In this document: positions 33,840-42,666 of the stretch, piece by piece
How the letters are laid out: every line of letters begins with the position of its first letter
Position numbering within the stretch: position 1 is the first letter of the stretch
Source of the DNA: CAYHWW01 sp964360145
GTDB taxonomy: Bacteria > Bdellovibrionota > UBA1018 > CAYHWW01
Assembly (NCBI GenBank): GCA_964360145.1
Contig: CAYHWW010000003.1
Span: 1 to 61,859 of the forward strand
Direction of reading: 5' to 3'
DNA: 61,859 nucleotides
Program-made: the position numbers and the translations under genes
Notes under the pieces: generated by a model
The model's input: only the letters and a program-made list of their open reading frames with translations
Databases searched by the model: none
What the model was told of the DNA's origin: nothing

Positions 33840-35195
33840 GTGGAAAAGTCGTTCTTCATCAAGACTTTCGGCTGCCAAATGAATGCAGCCGATACGGAGC
33901 AAATGGCTTCCCTTTTGGCGGAAGCCGGTCATAAGGCCGCGTCCTCCATCGTTGACGCCGACCTGGTGATCCTGAATGGCTGTGAAGTGCGCGATAAGGC
34001 GGTGCACAAGATGCTTTCGAGCTTGGGCAAGCTCAAGGTCAAAGGCGCTGAAAAGAAGCAGATGGTCGGCATCGGTGGGTGCGTGGGCAGCATCAAGGGC
34101 AGGAGCCTCTTTGCTAAAAACCCCCACGTGGATTTTGTTTTCGGCACGGATACCATCGCCCAGCTCCCTGAGTTGGTGCATCGCGTGGGTGCGGGCGAGC
34201 GCCACGTCGTTTTCAATGCTTTCGACAATAAAGACGATTACGAGATCGAGACCAAGGTTTTTACAAAGTCCGCGTCCGCCTTCGTGAACATCATGAAGGG
34301 CTGTGACAAATTCTGTTCTTACTGCATCGTGCCCTATACCCGGGGTCGGGAGAAAAGCCGTCCCCATCTGGACATCGTTAAAGACATTGAGCGTCTTTTA
34401 GTGTTTGGCGTGAAAGAGATCACGCTCTTGGGTCAGAACGTGAACTCCTACGGCAAAGGGCGTGGCCCTGGGGGCCTGGACACAAGTTTCCCAGAACTGC
34501 TCCGCTCCGTGGATGCCCTCAAGACCAAGGGGCTGAGGCGCCTGCGCTACACCTCAAGCCATCCGCTGGATTTCAGCGATGAGCTCATCGCCTGCTACGG
34601 CGAACTCGAAACCCTCTGCCCCCATCTGCATCTGCCCGTGCAAAGTGGCAGCGACGCAGTGCTTCAAAAAATGCACCGCCACTACAAGATCGAGCGCTAT
34701 TACGAGCAGATCGCCAAGTGGCGCAGCCGTTGTCCCGAAGGCGGCCTCACCACGGACATCATCGTGGGTTTCCCCACGGAGACCGATGAGGATTTCGAGG
34801 CCACCATGAAACTCGCCGAGGATATGCGCTTTGATTCCGCCTATGCCTTCGCTTATTCCCCTCGTCCTGGCACCAAGGCAGTGAAACTCGTTGATAACGT
34901 GCCCGCCGCCGTGAAGAACGAGCGTTTAGTGAAATTCCAGCGCTTCGTCGTGGATTTGGCTCTCACGAAGAATCAGAAGTGGGTGGGCCGCACCGTCGAA
35001 GTGCTGGTTGAAGGCCCTGTGAAGGCGTTGGAAAGCTCCCCCTCAGCGCTGATGTGGCGTGGGCGTTCGGGCACGAACCACGTGGTGAATTTCCCCTACG
35101 AGGGACCTCGCGATCTTTCAGGCCAGCTCGTTGATCTGCGCATTACCAAGGCCACGGGCCTTGCCATGATGGCGGAACTGCCTGTCTTGCATTAA
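33840..35195 (+). CDS. miaB: tRNA-2-methylthio-N6-dimethylallyladenosine synthase
   Basis: Radical-SAM methylthiotransferase modifying adenosine 37 of tRNAs. Seen: three Cys for the auxiliary iron-sulphur cluster (Cys12, Cys48, Cys81), the radical-SAM motif CDKFCSYC with Cys155/159/162, the LLGQNVNSYG and SGSDAVLQKMHR motifs, and a C-terminal TRAM domain. It starts at GTG 33840. The 451-aa length is typical. Confidence 0.93.
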   Translation: MEKSFFIKTFGCQMNAADTEQMASLLAEAGHKAASSIVDADLVILNGCEVRDKAVHKMLSSLGKLKVKGAEKKQMVGIGGCVGSIKGRSLFAKNPHVDFVFGTDTIAQLPELVHRVGAGERHVVFNAFDNKDDYEIETKVFTKSASAFVNIMKGCDKFCSYCIVPYTRGREKSRPHLDIVKDIERLLVFGVKEITLLGQNVNSYGKGRGPGGLDTSFPELLRSVDALKTKGLRRLRYTSSHPLDFSDELIACYGELETLCPHLHLPVQSGSDAVLQKMHRHYKIERYYEQIAKWRSRCPEGGLTTDIIVGFPTETDEDFEATMKLAEDMRFDSAYAFAYSPRPGTKAVKLVDNVPAAVKNERLVKFQRFVVDLALTKNQKWVGRTVEVLVEGPVKALESSPSALMWRGRSGTNHVVNFPYEGPRDLSGQLVDLRITKATGLAMMAELPVLH

Positions 35196-35221
35196 ATGCG
35201 AGGTCGGCAGACCATAGGTAC

Positions 35222-35575
35222 ATGGGCACCACCACCATCGCCATGGCGCTTGTTCTTGCCTTATCCTTCTCGTCCCCTGTCATTGCCAATGACCATGGTG
35301 GCGGCGGCCACGGCGAAAAAAAAGAAGAGAAGAAAGTCTACCCCGCCTACTCCGCGACGGGGTCAGATCAGTGCAAGACGCCGAAGGCCCATAAAAAAGC
35401 CACGCCAGAGTGCGGGTCCGAGGAGTACCGGGCCTACGTCGCAGCTGTTGAGGCCTACAACGCCTGCGTGGAATCCTACGACAACAAGACCTTCCTGCCG
35501 TTGAGAAGCTGTCATCCGAAAAAACGCAAGAAATCAGGGCCAGACTACCGGAAACTCTTGGATCCACCGGGCTGA
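35222..35575 (+). CDS. Small exported protein of unknown function
   Basis: A 117-aa protein with a signal peptide (MGTTTIAMALVLALSFSSPVIA) then a Gly/His/Lys-rich stretch (NDHGGGGHGEKKEEKK) that could bind metal. The mature part has four Cys in two spaced pairs (QCKTP, ECGSE, ACVES, SCHPK). No family is recognised. A MITE lies about 100 bp downstream. Confidence 0.55.
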   Translation: MGTTTIAMALVLALSFSSPVIANDHGGGGHGEKKEEKKVYPAYSATGSDQCKTPKAHKKATPECGSEEYRAYVAAVEAYNACVESYDNKTFLPLRSCHPKKRKKSGPDYRKLLDPPG

Positions 35576-35577
35576 AC

Positions 35578-35592
35578 GTAGATCGTCGATAA
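35578..35592. repeat. 15-bp repeat GTAGATCGTCGATAA, copy 1
   Basis: An identical 15-mer occurs at 37865-37879. Both copies start within a few bases after a stop codon, in intergenic DNA. Internal ATCGTCGAT is partly symmetric. Confidence 0.5.
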
Positions 35593-35675
35593 TACACAGA
35601 TGAACGCCACCCGCCATTGAAGGTACTGCGCGTCAATAAGTTTGGTTTTCAAAGTCGCTGCAATGAGTTATGTAA

Positions 35676-35854
35676 GGACCTGTCCATGAATAAATTAGAC
35701 ATTTGGCGCTCAGCTTTCGAACAGAGTTGGCTGCCACGGAAGGAGCCAAACCGGAAGAATAGCAGCGCTATTCTGAGGATTTTGCGACTGAGTAGCAGTC
35801 AAATATGGAAGAAAGATGGGATGCCAAATGTCTAATTTATTTATGGACAGGTCC
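35676..35854. mobile_element. 179-bp MITE with 32-bp terminal inverted repeats and TAA target duplication
   Basis: The ends start GGACCTGTCCATGAATAAAT and are inverted repeats of 32 bp with a single mismatch (35676-35707 and 35823-35854). TAA flanks both sides (35673-35675 and 35855-35857), as expected for a 3-bp target duplication. The 115-bp interior encodes no transposase, so this is a non-autonomous element. TNA duplications are typical of some IS5-family elements, but I cannot assign the parent. It lies 8 bp from the gamma-carbonic-anhydrase start, so it has replaced or moved that gene's 5' region. Confidence 0.85.
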
Positions 35855-35861
35855 TAACCTC

Positions 35862-36431
35862 ATGGCGATCCACAAACTGCCCGGAAAGCGCCCCCAGCTC
35901 CATAAGAGCGTGTTTCTCGCGCCCTCGGCAGAGGTGATCGGCGAGGTCTCCATTGGCGAGGGGAGTTCGCTGTGGTTCCACACCGTCATCCGCGGTGACG
36001 TCAACGCCATCAGCATTGGCAAGAACACCAACATTCAAGATGGCACCGTGGTCCACGGCACCTACCAAAAGCACGCCGTGAAGATCGGCGACGGCGTCAG
36101 CATCGGCCATAGCGCCATGATCCACGGTTGCACCATCGGCAGTCATGTCCTGGTGGGCATGCAGGCCACTATCTTGGATGGCGCCATGATCGGTGATGAG
36201 TGCCTCATCGCCGCCGGCAGTCTCATCACTCAGCGCACGGTGATCCCGCCCGGCTCCCTCGTCATGGGGGCACCGGCGAAAGTGCTGCGGCCATTGACCG
36301 ACGCCGAGATCGCCGCCATTCACGATTCCGCCATTCGCTACCAGATGTACGTGGGTTGGTATCGCCCCGCTAAAAAGTCCCCGAAGAAAAAGGAGCCCCG
36401 CCGTGGAAAGAACACTAGAAAAGCTCGTTGA
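35862..36431 (+). CDS. Gamma-carbonic-anhydrase-like hexapeptide-repeat protein
   Basis: A 189-aa left-handed beta-helix protein of the PaaY/CaiE/gamma-carbonic-anhydrase group. Seen: repeated hexapeptide turns (IGEVSIGEGSSLWFHTVIRGDVNAISIGKNTNIQ) and the His ligands in VVHGT, SIGHSAMIHG. The open frame runs back into the MITE (from 35805), but the start at 35862 aligns with the family. Its C-terminal tail is Lys/Arg-rich. It overlaps guaB by 29 nt, so both may be co-transcribed. Confidence 0.85.
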   Translation: MAIHKLPGKRPQLHKSVFLAPSAEVIGEVSIGEGSSLWFHTVIRGDVNAISIGKNTNIQDGTVVHGTYQKHAVKIGDGVSIGHSAMIHGCTIGSHVLVGMQATILDGAMIGDECLIAAGSLITQRTVIPPGSLVMGAPAKVLRPLTDAEIAAIHDSAIRYQMYVGWYRPAKKSPKKKEPRRGKNTRKAR

Positions 36432-37863
36432 AGGCCTCACGTTCGATGATGTGCTTCTCGTTCCAGCCTATTCTGAGGTGCTGCCCTCTGAAGTGAGCGT
36501 TGCCACGCGCCTCACCAAGCGCATCCCACTGCAGATCCCCCTCATCTCAGCGGCCATGGACACGGTCACCGAAAGCCGCACCGCCATCACCATGGCTCAA
36601 GAGGGTGGCCTTGGTGTTATTCATAAAAATCTCTCAGTGGACGAGCAAGGCATCGAGGTGGCGCGGGTCAAAAAATCCGAGTGGGGCATGATCGTGGACC
36701 CCGTCACCGTGACGCCGGATGCCAGCATCGGCGAGGCCCTTCGCCTCATGAGGGAGTACCGCATTTCAGGGCTGCCCGTTGCCGTGGGTACCAAACTGGT
36801 GGGCATCCTCACCAATCGGGATCTGCGCTTTAACGAGGACTTGAACCTCAAAGTCTCTGACCTCATGACAAAAGAGGGTCTGGTGACCGTGCGCAAGGGC
36901 ACCACCATGGAAGAAGCGAAGAAGATGCTGCATAAGCACCGCATCGAGAAGCTTCCCGTGGTGGATGACAAAGGCGAGCTCTGTGGGCTCATCACCATCA
37001 AAGATATCGTGAAGAAGGCGGATAACCCGCGAGCCAATCAAGACAGCCTGGGTCGCTTGCTCACCGGAGCTGCCGTGGGCGTGGGCGCTGACCTCGATGC
37101 CCGTGCCGCGCGCCTGGTGGACATGGGCGTGGACGTGCTTTTTGTGGACTCGGCCCATGGCCACTCCCGGGGCGTCATTGCCGCCGTGGCCATGCTGAAA
37201 AAGAAATACGGCGCCAAGGTCGATATCGTGGGGGGCAACGTCGCCACCGCGGATGCGACCAAGGCCCTCATCGAGGCCGGCGCTGACGCGGTCAAGGTGG
37301 GCATCGGCCCTGGCAGCATCTGCACCACGCGGGTCATCGCGGGCATTGGCGTGCCCCAGCTCACCGCCATCACCGCCTGCGCCACCGAGGCCCAGCGCCA
37401 CGGCGTGCCCATCATCGGCGATGGGGGCATCAAGTACAGTGGTGACATCACAAAGGCGCTGGCCGCGGGGGCCAGCTGCGTGATGCTGGGCTCGCTCTTT
37501 GCTGGCACTGACGAAGCCCCCGGTGAGACCGTTCTTTACCAAGGGCGCACTTACAAAGCCTATCGGGGCATGGGTTCCATCGACGCCATGAAGAAGGGGT
37601 CCAAGGACCGCTACTTCCAAGACGACATGGACGCGGGCAAGCTCGTCCCCGAGGGCATCGAGGGGCGCGTGCCTCACCGTGGGCAACTGGCCTTCATCAT
37701 CCACCAGCTCATTGGTGGCCTGAAGTCCGGCATGGGCTACTGTGGGGCAAAGGACATGGCCGCCCTGCAAAACGCCCAGTTCATGCGCATCACCGATCGG
37801 GGCTTGGCGGAGAGCCACCCCCATGATGTGACCATCACCAAAGAAGCGCCGAACTACTACTGA
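36403..37863 (+). CDS. guaB: Inosine-5'-monophosphate dehydrogenase
   Basis: NAD-dependent oxidation of IMP to XMP, the first committed step to GMP. Seen: a TIM barrel with GLTFDDVLLVPAYSEVLPSEV at the N-terminus, two CBS domains (about residues 95-205), the catalytic loop GPGSICTTR with the active Cys, GDGGIKYSGDI and the flap RGMGS. It starts at GTG 36403 with AAGGAG upstream. The 486-aa length is typical. guaA lies 3.2 kb downstream on the same strand. Confidence 0.95.
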   Translation: MERTLEKLVEGLTFDDVLLVPAYSEVLPSEVSVATRLTKRIPLQIPLISAAMDTVTESRTAITMAQEGGLGVIHKNLSVDEQGIEVARVKKSEWGMIVDPVTVTPDASIGEALRLMREYRISGLPVAVGTKLVGILTNRDLRFNEDLNLKVSDLMTKEGLVTVRKGTTMEEAKKMLHKHRIEKLPVVDDKGELCGLITIKDIVKKADNPRANQDSLGRLLTGAAVGVGADLDARAARLVDMGVDVLFVDSAHGHSRGVIAAVAMLKKKYGAKVDIVGGNVATADATKALIEAGADAVKVGIGPGSICTTRVIAGIGVPQLTAITACATEAQRHGVPIIGDGGIKYSGDITKALAAGASCVMLGSLFAGTDEAPGETVLYQGRTYKAYRGMGSIDAMKKGSKDRYFQDDMDAGKLVPEGIEGRVPHRGQLAFIIHQLIGGLKSGMGYCGAKDMAALQNAQFMRITDRGLAESHPHDVTITKEAPNYY

Positions 37864-37864
37864 G

Positions 37865-37879
37865 GTAGATCGTCGATAA
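37865..37879. repeat. 15-bp repeat GTAGATCGTCGATAA, copy 2
   Basis: Identical to 35578-35592 and placed just after the guaB stop. See that entry. Confidence 0.5.
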
Positions 37880-37998
37880 AGGGTCATCTGCTTCGTTGTC
37901 GAGTCCTTTCTGGGCGATTGGGGCTGTGTCCACCCCTTAAAAAAACTATACTAAATCGATTTACCTCATGCTACGACACATAGCATTAAGAGGTTTTT

Positions 37999-38661
37999 AT
38001 GAAATCTAAAGTAGTGCTAGGTTTTTCGCTTTTGAGCCTCACCGTTGGAGTGGCGCTGACCCCAACAGATGCGAGGGCCCAGACCGCCCATGGTGCCAAC
38101 GGCCAAGAGACGATCTTTACCCCTGATACGAGCAACGCCGCTTTGGGCGAAGCCTGGCGCGAACCCGATGTCACCAATGCTGATGGTACGGTGACCCGCG
38201 GCATGATCTGGGGCGATATCGTGAAAAACGATGATAATGGGAACGGAGTCATCGAAGACTCAGAATCCATCCGCTACATGGTTCAAAGCTCAGAATACAT
38301 GGCGAGCATTGGTAAGCCGCTGCCCGCGGGTGTGCTGGGTGCGAAGGAATATTGCGAGAGCATCGGCGCCGAGCTTCCAAGCCGCGAGGACTTTGCCCGT
38401 CTGCGCGGATATATGGGCGCGACAACGGCAGCCTCGGCATATGAAGGCACGGACTATCTCCCCCAGGTCCTCCCCCACCTGTTTCGCAACGCTGATGGCC
38501 GCTTGGTGAGCAACCACTTTTGGACCTCACCTCCGCACCCCGATAACCTTGACTACGCCTACGTTTTCTATGGGCGCAGTGGCCACATCTACATCGTCCG
38601 CCGTGATTACGCTAACGACTATACGGCGCGTTGCGTGGTGCCTCGTAGCGTCGGAAATTGA
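37999..38661 (+). CDS. Exported FISUMP/DUF1566-like protein
   Basis: A 220-aa protein with signal peptide MKSKVVLGFSLLSLTVGVALTPTDARA. The C-terminal half has the pattern of the FISUMP/DUF1566 (C-type-lectin-like) domain: GAKEYCESIGAELPSREDFARL, then a FWTS segment, then a closing YTARCVV, with two Cys likely paired. The same domain family is abundant in Fibrobacter. The ATG has AAGAGG 6 nt upstream, and a TATACT -10-like box lies at 37947-37952. Confidence 0.7.
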   Translation: MKSKVVLGFSLLSLTVGVALTPTDARAQTAHGANGQETIFTPDTSNAALGEAWREPDVTNADGTVTRGMIWGDIVKNDDNGNGVIEDSESIRYMVQSSEYMASIGKPLPAGVLGAKEYCESIGAELPSREDFARLRGYMGATTAASAYEGTDYLPQVLPHLFRNADGRLVSNHFWTSPPHPDNLDYAYVFYGRSGHIYIVRRDYANDYTARCVVPRSVGN

Positions 38662-38676
38662 TTTGAGCGTTACTCC

Positions 38677-39450
38677 CTACCGAGTCAGCCGCCCATAGAA
38701 AGCCCGGGTGTCATACTCAATGCGCAGGTCGCCGCCGTGCTGGTGACGATCAAAGAGCGCCCCCAGCTCCGCCACCATGGCGGCATACCGCGGGTGCTCT
38801 TTGCCCGGAGCGTAGGAAGAAGAGGCGAGGCGGCCCACGAGCCCCTGGAGGTCCAGGTCTTGGTGGTTGGGTAGCACGAGCTTTTCAAAACCTCCGGCGC
38901 CAAAGAAGCGGCCCAGATCCTCGTCGACGAGGTTTTTGTGATTCACGGCTTTGTAATCCACGCTGAAGCGGTCGATGAGGGCTTCGTATTCTTGGGCGAA
39001 GGCGGTGTTTGCCACGCGACGATCATTCCAGAGGAGGACGACCCACCCCCCGGGGCGCAGGATGCGGAGGAACTCCTCGCGGGTCGCCACGGGCTCAAAC
39101 CAGTGGAAGGCCTGGGCCGCTGTGATGAAGTCCACGCTGCTCTCAGGCAGTGTGGTGGCTTCAGAGGTTCCTGTGACACTTTTAAATCGGGGGTGTGGGG
39201 AGAGCAGGTGTTCTGCCGCGAGCCGCATGTCCGCATTGGGTTCGACGCCGAGGACGGCACAGCCAGCCCCGAGCAGGAGTTTCGTCAAAATGCCAGTGCC
39301 TGACCCCACATCGGCCACGGTGTGGCGGGGGCCGAGGCCCAGTGTTTCTTGGAAGAAACTCAGCAACGAGGGCGGATAGTGTGGCCTGAATTTGACATAG
39401 TCGGCGACGCGGCTGGAGAAACGACCTGTGGGATTGAGTTGGTGTCGCAT
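38677..39450 (-). CDS. Class I SAM-dependent methyltransferase
   Basis: A 257-aa methyltransferase of the Methyltransf_11 type. Seen: SAM-binding motif I VADVGSGTGILTKLL, then the acidic ligand in VLGVEPNADM, and motif IV-like VDFITAAQAFHWF. The opening RFSSRVADYVKFRPHYP is a common start for this group. The substrate is unknown. It is 13 nt upstream of nothing in an operon; the PAP2 gene converges no closer than its own stop on the same strand. Confidence 0.82.
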   Translation of the reverse strand: MRHQLNPTGRFSSRVADYVKFRPHYPPSLLSFFQETLGLGPRHTVADVGSGTGILTKLLLGAGCAVLGVEPNADMRLAAEHLLSPHPRFKSVTGTSEATTLPESSVDFITAAQAFHWFEPVATREEFLRILRPGGWVVLLWNDRRVANTAFAQEYEALIDRFSVDYKAVNHKNLVDEDLGRFFGAGGFEKLVLPNHQDLDLQGLVGRLASSSYAPGKEHPRYAAMVAELGALFDRHQHGGDLRIEYDTRAFYGRLTR

Positions 39451-39463
39451 TTAGAAGCTCAGG

Positions 39464-40423
39464 TCAGGCCCTACGATGCCGGGATAAAAACTCGATCACC
39501 GCGATGGCTGCCAGCGCATAGGCGGTGCCCAGCACGATATCCATGACGTAATGATGCTGTAGGTACACCGCACTGAAACACATGAGGGCGTAGAAGGCCA
39601 AGCCCGGCAGAGTGAGCCACCGCAGGCGCGGCACCTTGAGAAGCATATAGGTGGCGAGCAGTGGGTAGGCCACGTGCAATGAGGGATAGGCGCCGAAGAC
39701 GTCGATGCCACGGCCATACATTTCGCTGAAAAAATGAGTGCCGAGGTGCTGGTCGAAGCGCACGGCGGATGCGGAGCTTGGCGTGGCATCCATGTTGGCG
39801 GGGCCTAAACCGTAACGGGTTACGTACCAGGGCGGGGCGGCGGGGTAGAGGTAGTAAGTGATGAAGCCCACGAGGTTCACAACGAAGAAGCCCCAACCGA
39901 AACGGGCATTCCACTTCGCTTCCTTCAAAATGAAAAGCATCACGGCCACTGATAAATATTGGAAGATAAAGACGAGGTAGGCGAAGCCCGTGAGGAGGTC
40001 CACCCAGCGCCACTGATGGATATCGAAATATTCATTGGGGGTGAGGCGCCTGCCCACTCCGTCCACCACAGTGTTGATGCCGAACCAGTAGAGATCGCGG
40101 TAGTACACCTCGTCCACACGAACGTGGGTGTGGGAGATGCCCCACCAATAGTAATAGCGCATCGAGTCGAAAACGATGCCCGTGAGGACGAAGGGGAAGA
40201 ACTCCTTCAAAAAACGGCGGGTGCTCGGATTATAGGCGTCAAGAAGGCCGAGGGAGCCGATGATGACGTGCTCGGGGCGCAAGCCGCCGAGGGCGTAGAT
40301 CAGCGCAATATAGCCCAAGCCGAGAAGTAGAGGCCAAATGCGACGTTGCATCGTGAAGTCGGGGAGGAGGGCCTGGGCGGTGCGACCAGGTAGGAGTTGA
40401 CCGGCGAAGGAGGGCTGTTCCAT
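39464..40423 (-). CDS. PAP2-superfamily membrane phosphatase/phosphotransferase
   Basis: A 319-aa integral membrane protein with about six hydrophobic helices. Seen: the PAP2 motifs GAYPSLHVAYPLL and HHYVMDIVLGTAYAL, containing the catalytic His pair and Asp. The layout resembles inositol-phosphorylceramide-synthase-like enzymes that move phospho-headgroups. The start is either 40423 or 40351 (MQRRIWPLLLG); neither has a clear Shine-Dalgarno. Confidence 0.8.
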   Translation of the reverse strand: MEQPSFAGQLLPGRTAQALLPDFTMQRRIWPLLLGLGYIALIYALGGLRPEHVIIGSLGLLDAYNPSTRRFLKEFFPFVLTGIVFDSMRYYYWWGISHTHVRVDEVYYRDLYWFGINTVVDGVGRRLTPNEYFDIHQWRWVDLLTGFAYLVFIFQYLSVAVMLFILKEAKWNARFGWGFFVVNLVGFITYYLYPAAPPWYVTRYGLGPANMDATPSSASAVRFDQHLGTHFFSEMYGRGIDVFGAYPSLHVAYPLLATYMLLKVPRLRWLTLPGLAFYALMCFSAVYLQHHYVMDIVLGTAYALAAIAVIEFLSRHRRA

Positions 40424-40447
40424 AGTTTGGGATTTAAGGGAGAAGCG

Positions 40448-41080
40448 GTGAAGACACAATGGCAAAAGGCTGTGGGCATGGGCGGGGTCCTGTTGCTGAC
40501 CTTGATGGGGGCCGCCCCCGAGGGCCAAGCAGGGTGTTTTGACTGGAATGACGCCAAAGCACTTACGAGCCCCCTGAAGGAACCCCTCACGCCGGGGCAA
40601 GAGCAGTTTGGCCAGCGCCCGGCCGGAGGGGGCTGGGGGGCCGTGGCAGCACTGGTGCCAGTGCCGGTGGCTCGGGTCCTCCAGGACTTGCGGCGCCATG
40701 ACTCCACGAAAACGTCGGACATTGCGGAATTCAAGATCAGGCCCCTCCCTGCCCAGGGGCTTCTGGAGCGACATGAGGCCGCTTTCACGGTGAAGCCCTT
40801 TTTGTTCATCACCGTGGAGTGGGTGGAGCGCTGGGGCTTTGCGCTGGTGCAAGGCACCCCGGCCGCGCCCCAAAAGGTTGTAGCCTCCTATGAGAAAGTG
40901 GAGGGGACTTCTCATATCAAACACCTTTGCGGCAGCATCGTGATTCAAGCTCGTGATGCGGCGCATACAGAGATTTTTCTCTTTGAGGAGGCGGACGCCA
41001 GCCGACGCTCACCGGAGGATACCTTGAAAGGGCTGAAGGATACCGTCCGTGCGCTTGTCAATCTGACGCGCCCCTCGTAG
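40448..41080 (+). CDS. Exported protein, possibly SRPBCC-like
   Basis: A 210-aa protein. I chose the GTG at 40448, preceded by GGGAG; it opens a signal peptide (MKTQWQKAVGMGGVLLLTLMGAAPEGQAG). The C-terminal half (WGFALVQGTPAAPQKVVASYEKVEGTSHIKHLCG then TEIFLFEEADA) has the strand pattern of a START/SRPBCC lipid-binding domain. The resemblance is weak. It ends 9 nt before guaA. Confidence 0.58.
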   Translation: MKTQWQKAVGMGGVLLLTLMGAAPEGQAGCFDWNDAKALTSPLKEPLTPGQEQFGQRPAGGGWGAVAALVPVPVARVLQDLRRHDSTKTSDIAEFKIRPLPAQGLLERHEAAFTVKPFLFITVEWVERWGFALVQGTPAAPQKVVASYEKVEGTSHIKHLCGSIVIQARDAAHTEIFLFEEADASRRSPEDTLKGLKDTVRALVNLTRPS

Positions 41081-41089
41081 AACTATCTG

Positions 41090-42655
41090 ATGTCCACGGC
41101 GCACTCCCGCATCCTCATCTTGGATTTTGGATCCCAGTTCACCCAGCTCATCGCTCGGCGGCTTCGGGAGCAGAAGATCTACACAGAGATTTACCCCAGC
41201 GACTGTTCGTTAAAGCACATCAAGGAGTTCGACCCCAAGGGGTTGATCCTCTCCGGCGGGCCCTACAGCGTTTACGATAAGAAGGCGCCGAAATGCGGTG
41301 ACATCTGGGGCCTCGGTGTACCGATCCTGGGCATCTGCTACGGCATGCAATATATGGCGAAAGTCTGCGGGGCGCCGGTGATGGCGGCAAAAACACGTGA
41401 GTACGGCCGCACCCACATTCGCCGGGAAGGTAAGTCCGTGCTTTTGCCGGACCACAACGGCGACTGGCCGGTGTGGATGAGCCATGGCGATGAAATCGGT
41501 CGAACCCCCGATGGCTTTGTCCAGACCGCGGTGTCCGAAAATGGGTCGCCGGCGGCCATGGAAGATGCTGTACGCCAGTGGTACGCCGTGCAGTTTCACC
41601 CCGAAGTGAGCCACACCCAAGGTGGTGGTGAGATTCTGAAGCGCTTTGCCTACGACATCTGCGGCTGCGTTGGTGACTGGGACCTCACCGCATACCTCAT
41701 GGAGCAGGTGAAATCCGCCGCCGTGCAAGTGGGGCCCAAGGGTAAGGCCATTTGCGCGCTGTCTGGCGGGGTGGATTCCACCGTGGCGGCGACCCTCGTG
41801 CAACAGGCGCTGGGGGAGAGGCTCCAGTGCATTTTTGTGAATAACGGCTTGCTGCGCAAAGATGAGGCCGAGCAGGTGCTTGAGGTTTATAAAAAAGAGC
41901 TGAAGCTCAATGTCACCTATGTGGATGCCTCGAAGAAATTCCTAAATGCTCTCAAAGGGGTCGCTGATCCCGAGAAGAAGCGCAAAATCATCGGCCGCGA
42001 ATTCATCCGTATTTTTGAGGCCAAAGCGAAGGGTGCCAAGTGGTTGGTGCAGGGCACGTTGTACCCCGACGTCATTGAGTCGGCGCCACCGCCCCGCTCC
42101 ATTCAAGGGGCAAGTAAAAAACCCGGCCACTCGAGCACGATCAAGAGTCATCACAATGTGGGGGGGCTCCCGAAGAACATGAAGATGGGCCTCATCGAGC
42201 CTCTGCGTGAGCTCTTCAAAGACGAGGTCCGCCAAGTGGGCCGTGTTCTTGGGGTGCCCGAGAAAATTTTAGGGCGTCACCCCTTCCCCGGACCGGGCCT
42301 TGCCGTGCGCTGCCTGGGGGCGGTCACCCCCGCTAAGCTCAGCATCATTCGTGAGGTGGACGCCATTTTCATTGAAGAGATCCGTGCGGCGGGGCTCTAC
42401 CACCAGATCTGGCAGGCCTACGCGGCGTTCCTTCCCATCCGTTCCGTGGGTGTCATGGGGGATGGTCGCACCTATGACAATGCGGTGGCACTGAGGGCGG
42501 TGACTTCAAGCGATGGTATGACCGCGGATTGGTTCCCTTTCCAGCCGGATTTCCTCTCGCGTGTGAGTAATCGCATCGTCAACGAAGTGCGGGGCGTGAA
42601 CCGGGTGGTTTATGATATCTCTTCAAAGCCTCCCGCTACGATTGAGTGGGAGTGA
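41090..42655 (+). CDS. guaA: GMP synthase (glutamine-hydrolysing)
   Basis: Converts XMP to GMP using glutamine and ATP. Seen: an N-terminal class I glutamine amidotransferase with nucleophile Cys83 in GICYGMQ and the His-Glu pair in FHPEVSHT, the ATP-pyrophosphatase loop ALSGGVDSTVAATL, and the C-terminal dimerisation domain with HPFPGPGLAVRCLG. The 521-aa length is normal. Confidence 0.95.
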   Translation: MSTAHSRILILDFGSQFTQLIARRLREQKIYTEIYPSDCSLKHIKEFDPKGLILSGGPYSVYDKKAPKCGDIWGLGVPILGICYGMQYMAKVCGAPVMAAKTREYGRTHIRREGKSVLLPDHNGDWPVWMSHGDEIGRTPDGFVQTAVSENGSPAAMEDAVRQWYAVQFHPEVSHTQGGGEILKRFAYDICGCVGDWDLTAYLMEQVKSAAVQVGPKGKAICALSGGVDSTVAATLVQQALGERLQCIFVNNGLLRKDEAEQVLEVYKKELKLNVTYVDASKKFLNALKGVADPEKKRKIIGREFIRIFEAKAKGAKWLVQGTLYPDVIESAPPPRSIQGASKKPGHSSTIKSHHNVGGLPKNMKMGLIEPLRELFKDEVRQVGRVLGVPEKILGRHPFPGPGLAVRCLGAVTPAKLSIIREVDAIFIEEIRAAGLYHQIWQAYAAFLPIRSVGVMGDGRTYDNAVALRAVTSSDGMTADWFPFQPDFLSRVSNRIVNEVRGVNRVVYDISSKPPATIEWE

Positions 42656-42666
42656 TGTCCACTAGA

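Noticed and set aside
36766..37887. 373-codon minus-strand ORF opposite guaB
   Set aside because: Antisense shadow of a GC-rich housekeeping gene; His-rich composition is typical of such shadows.
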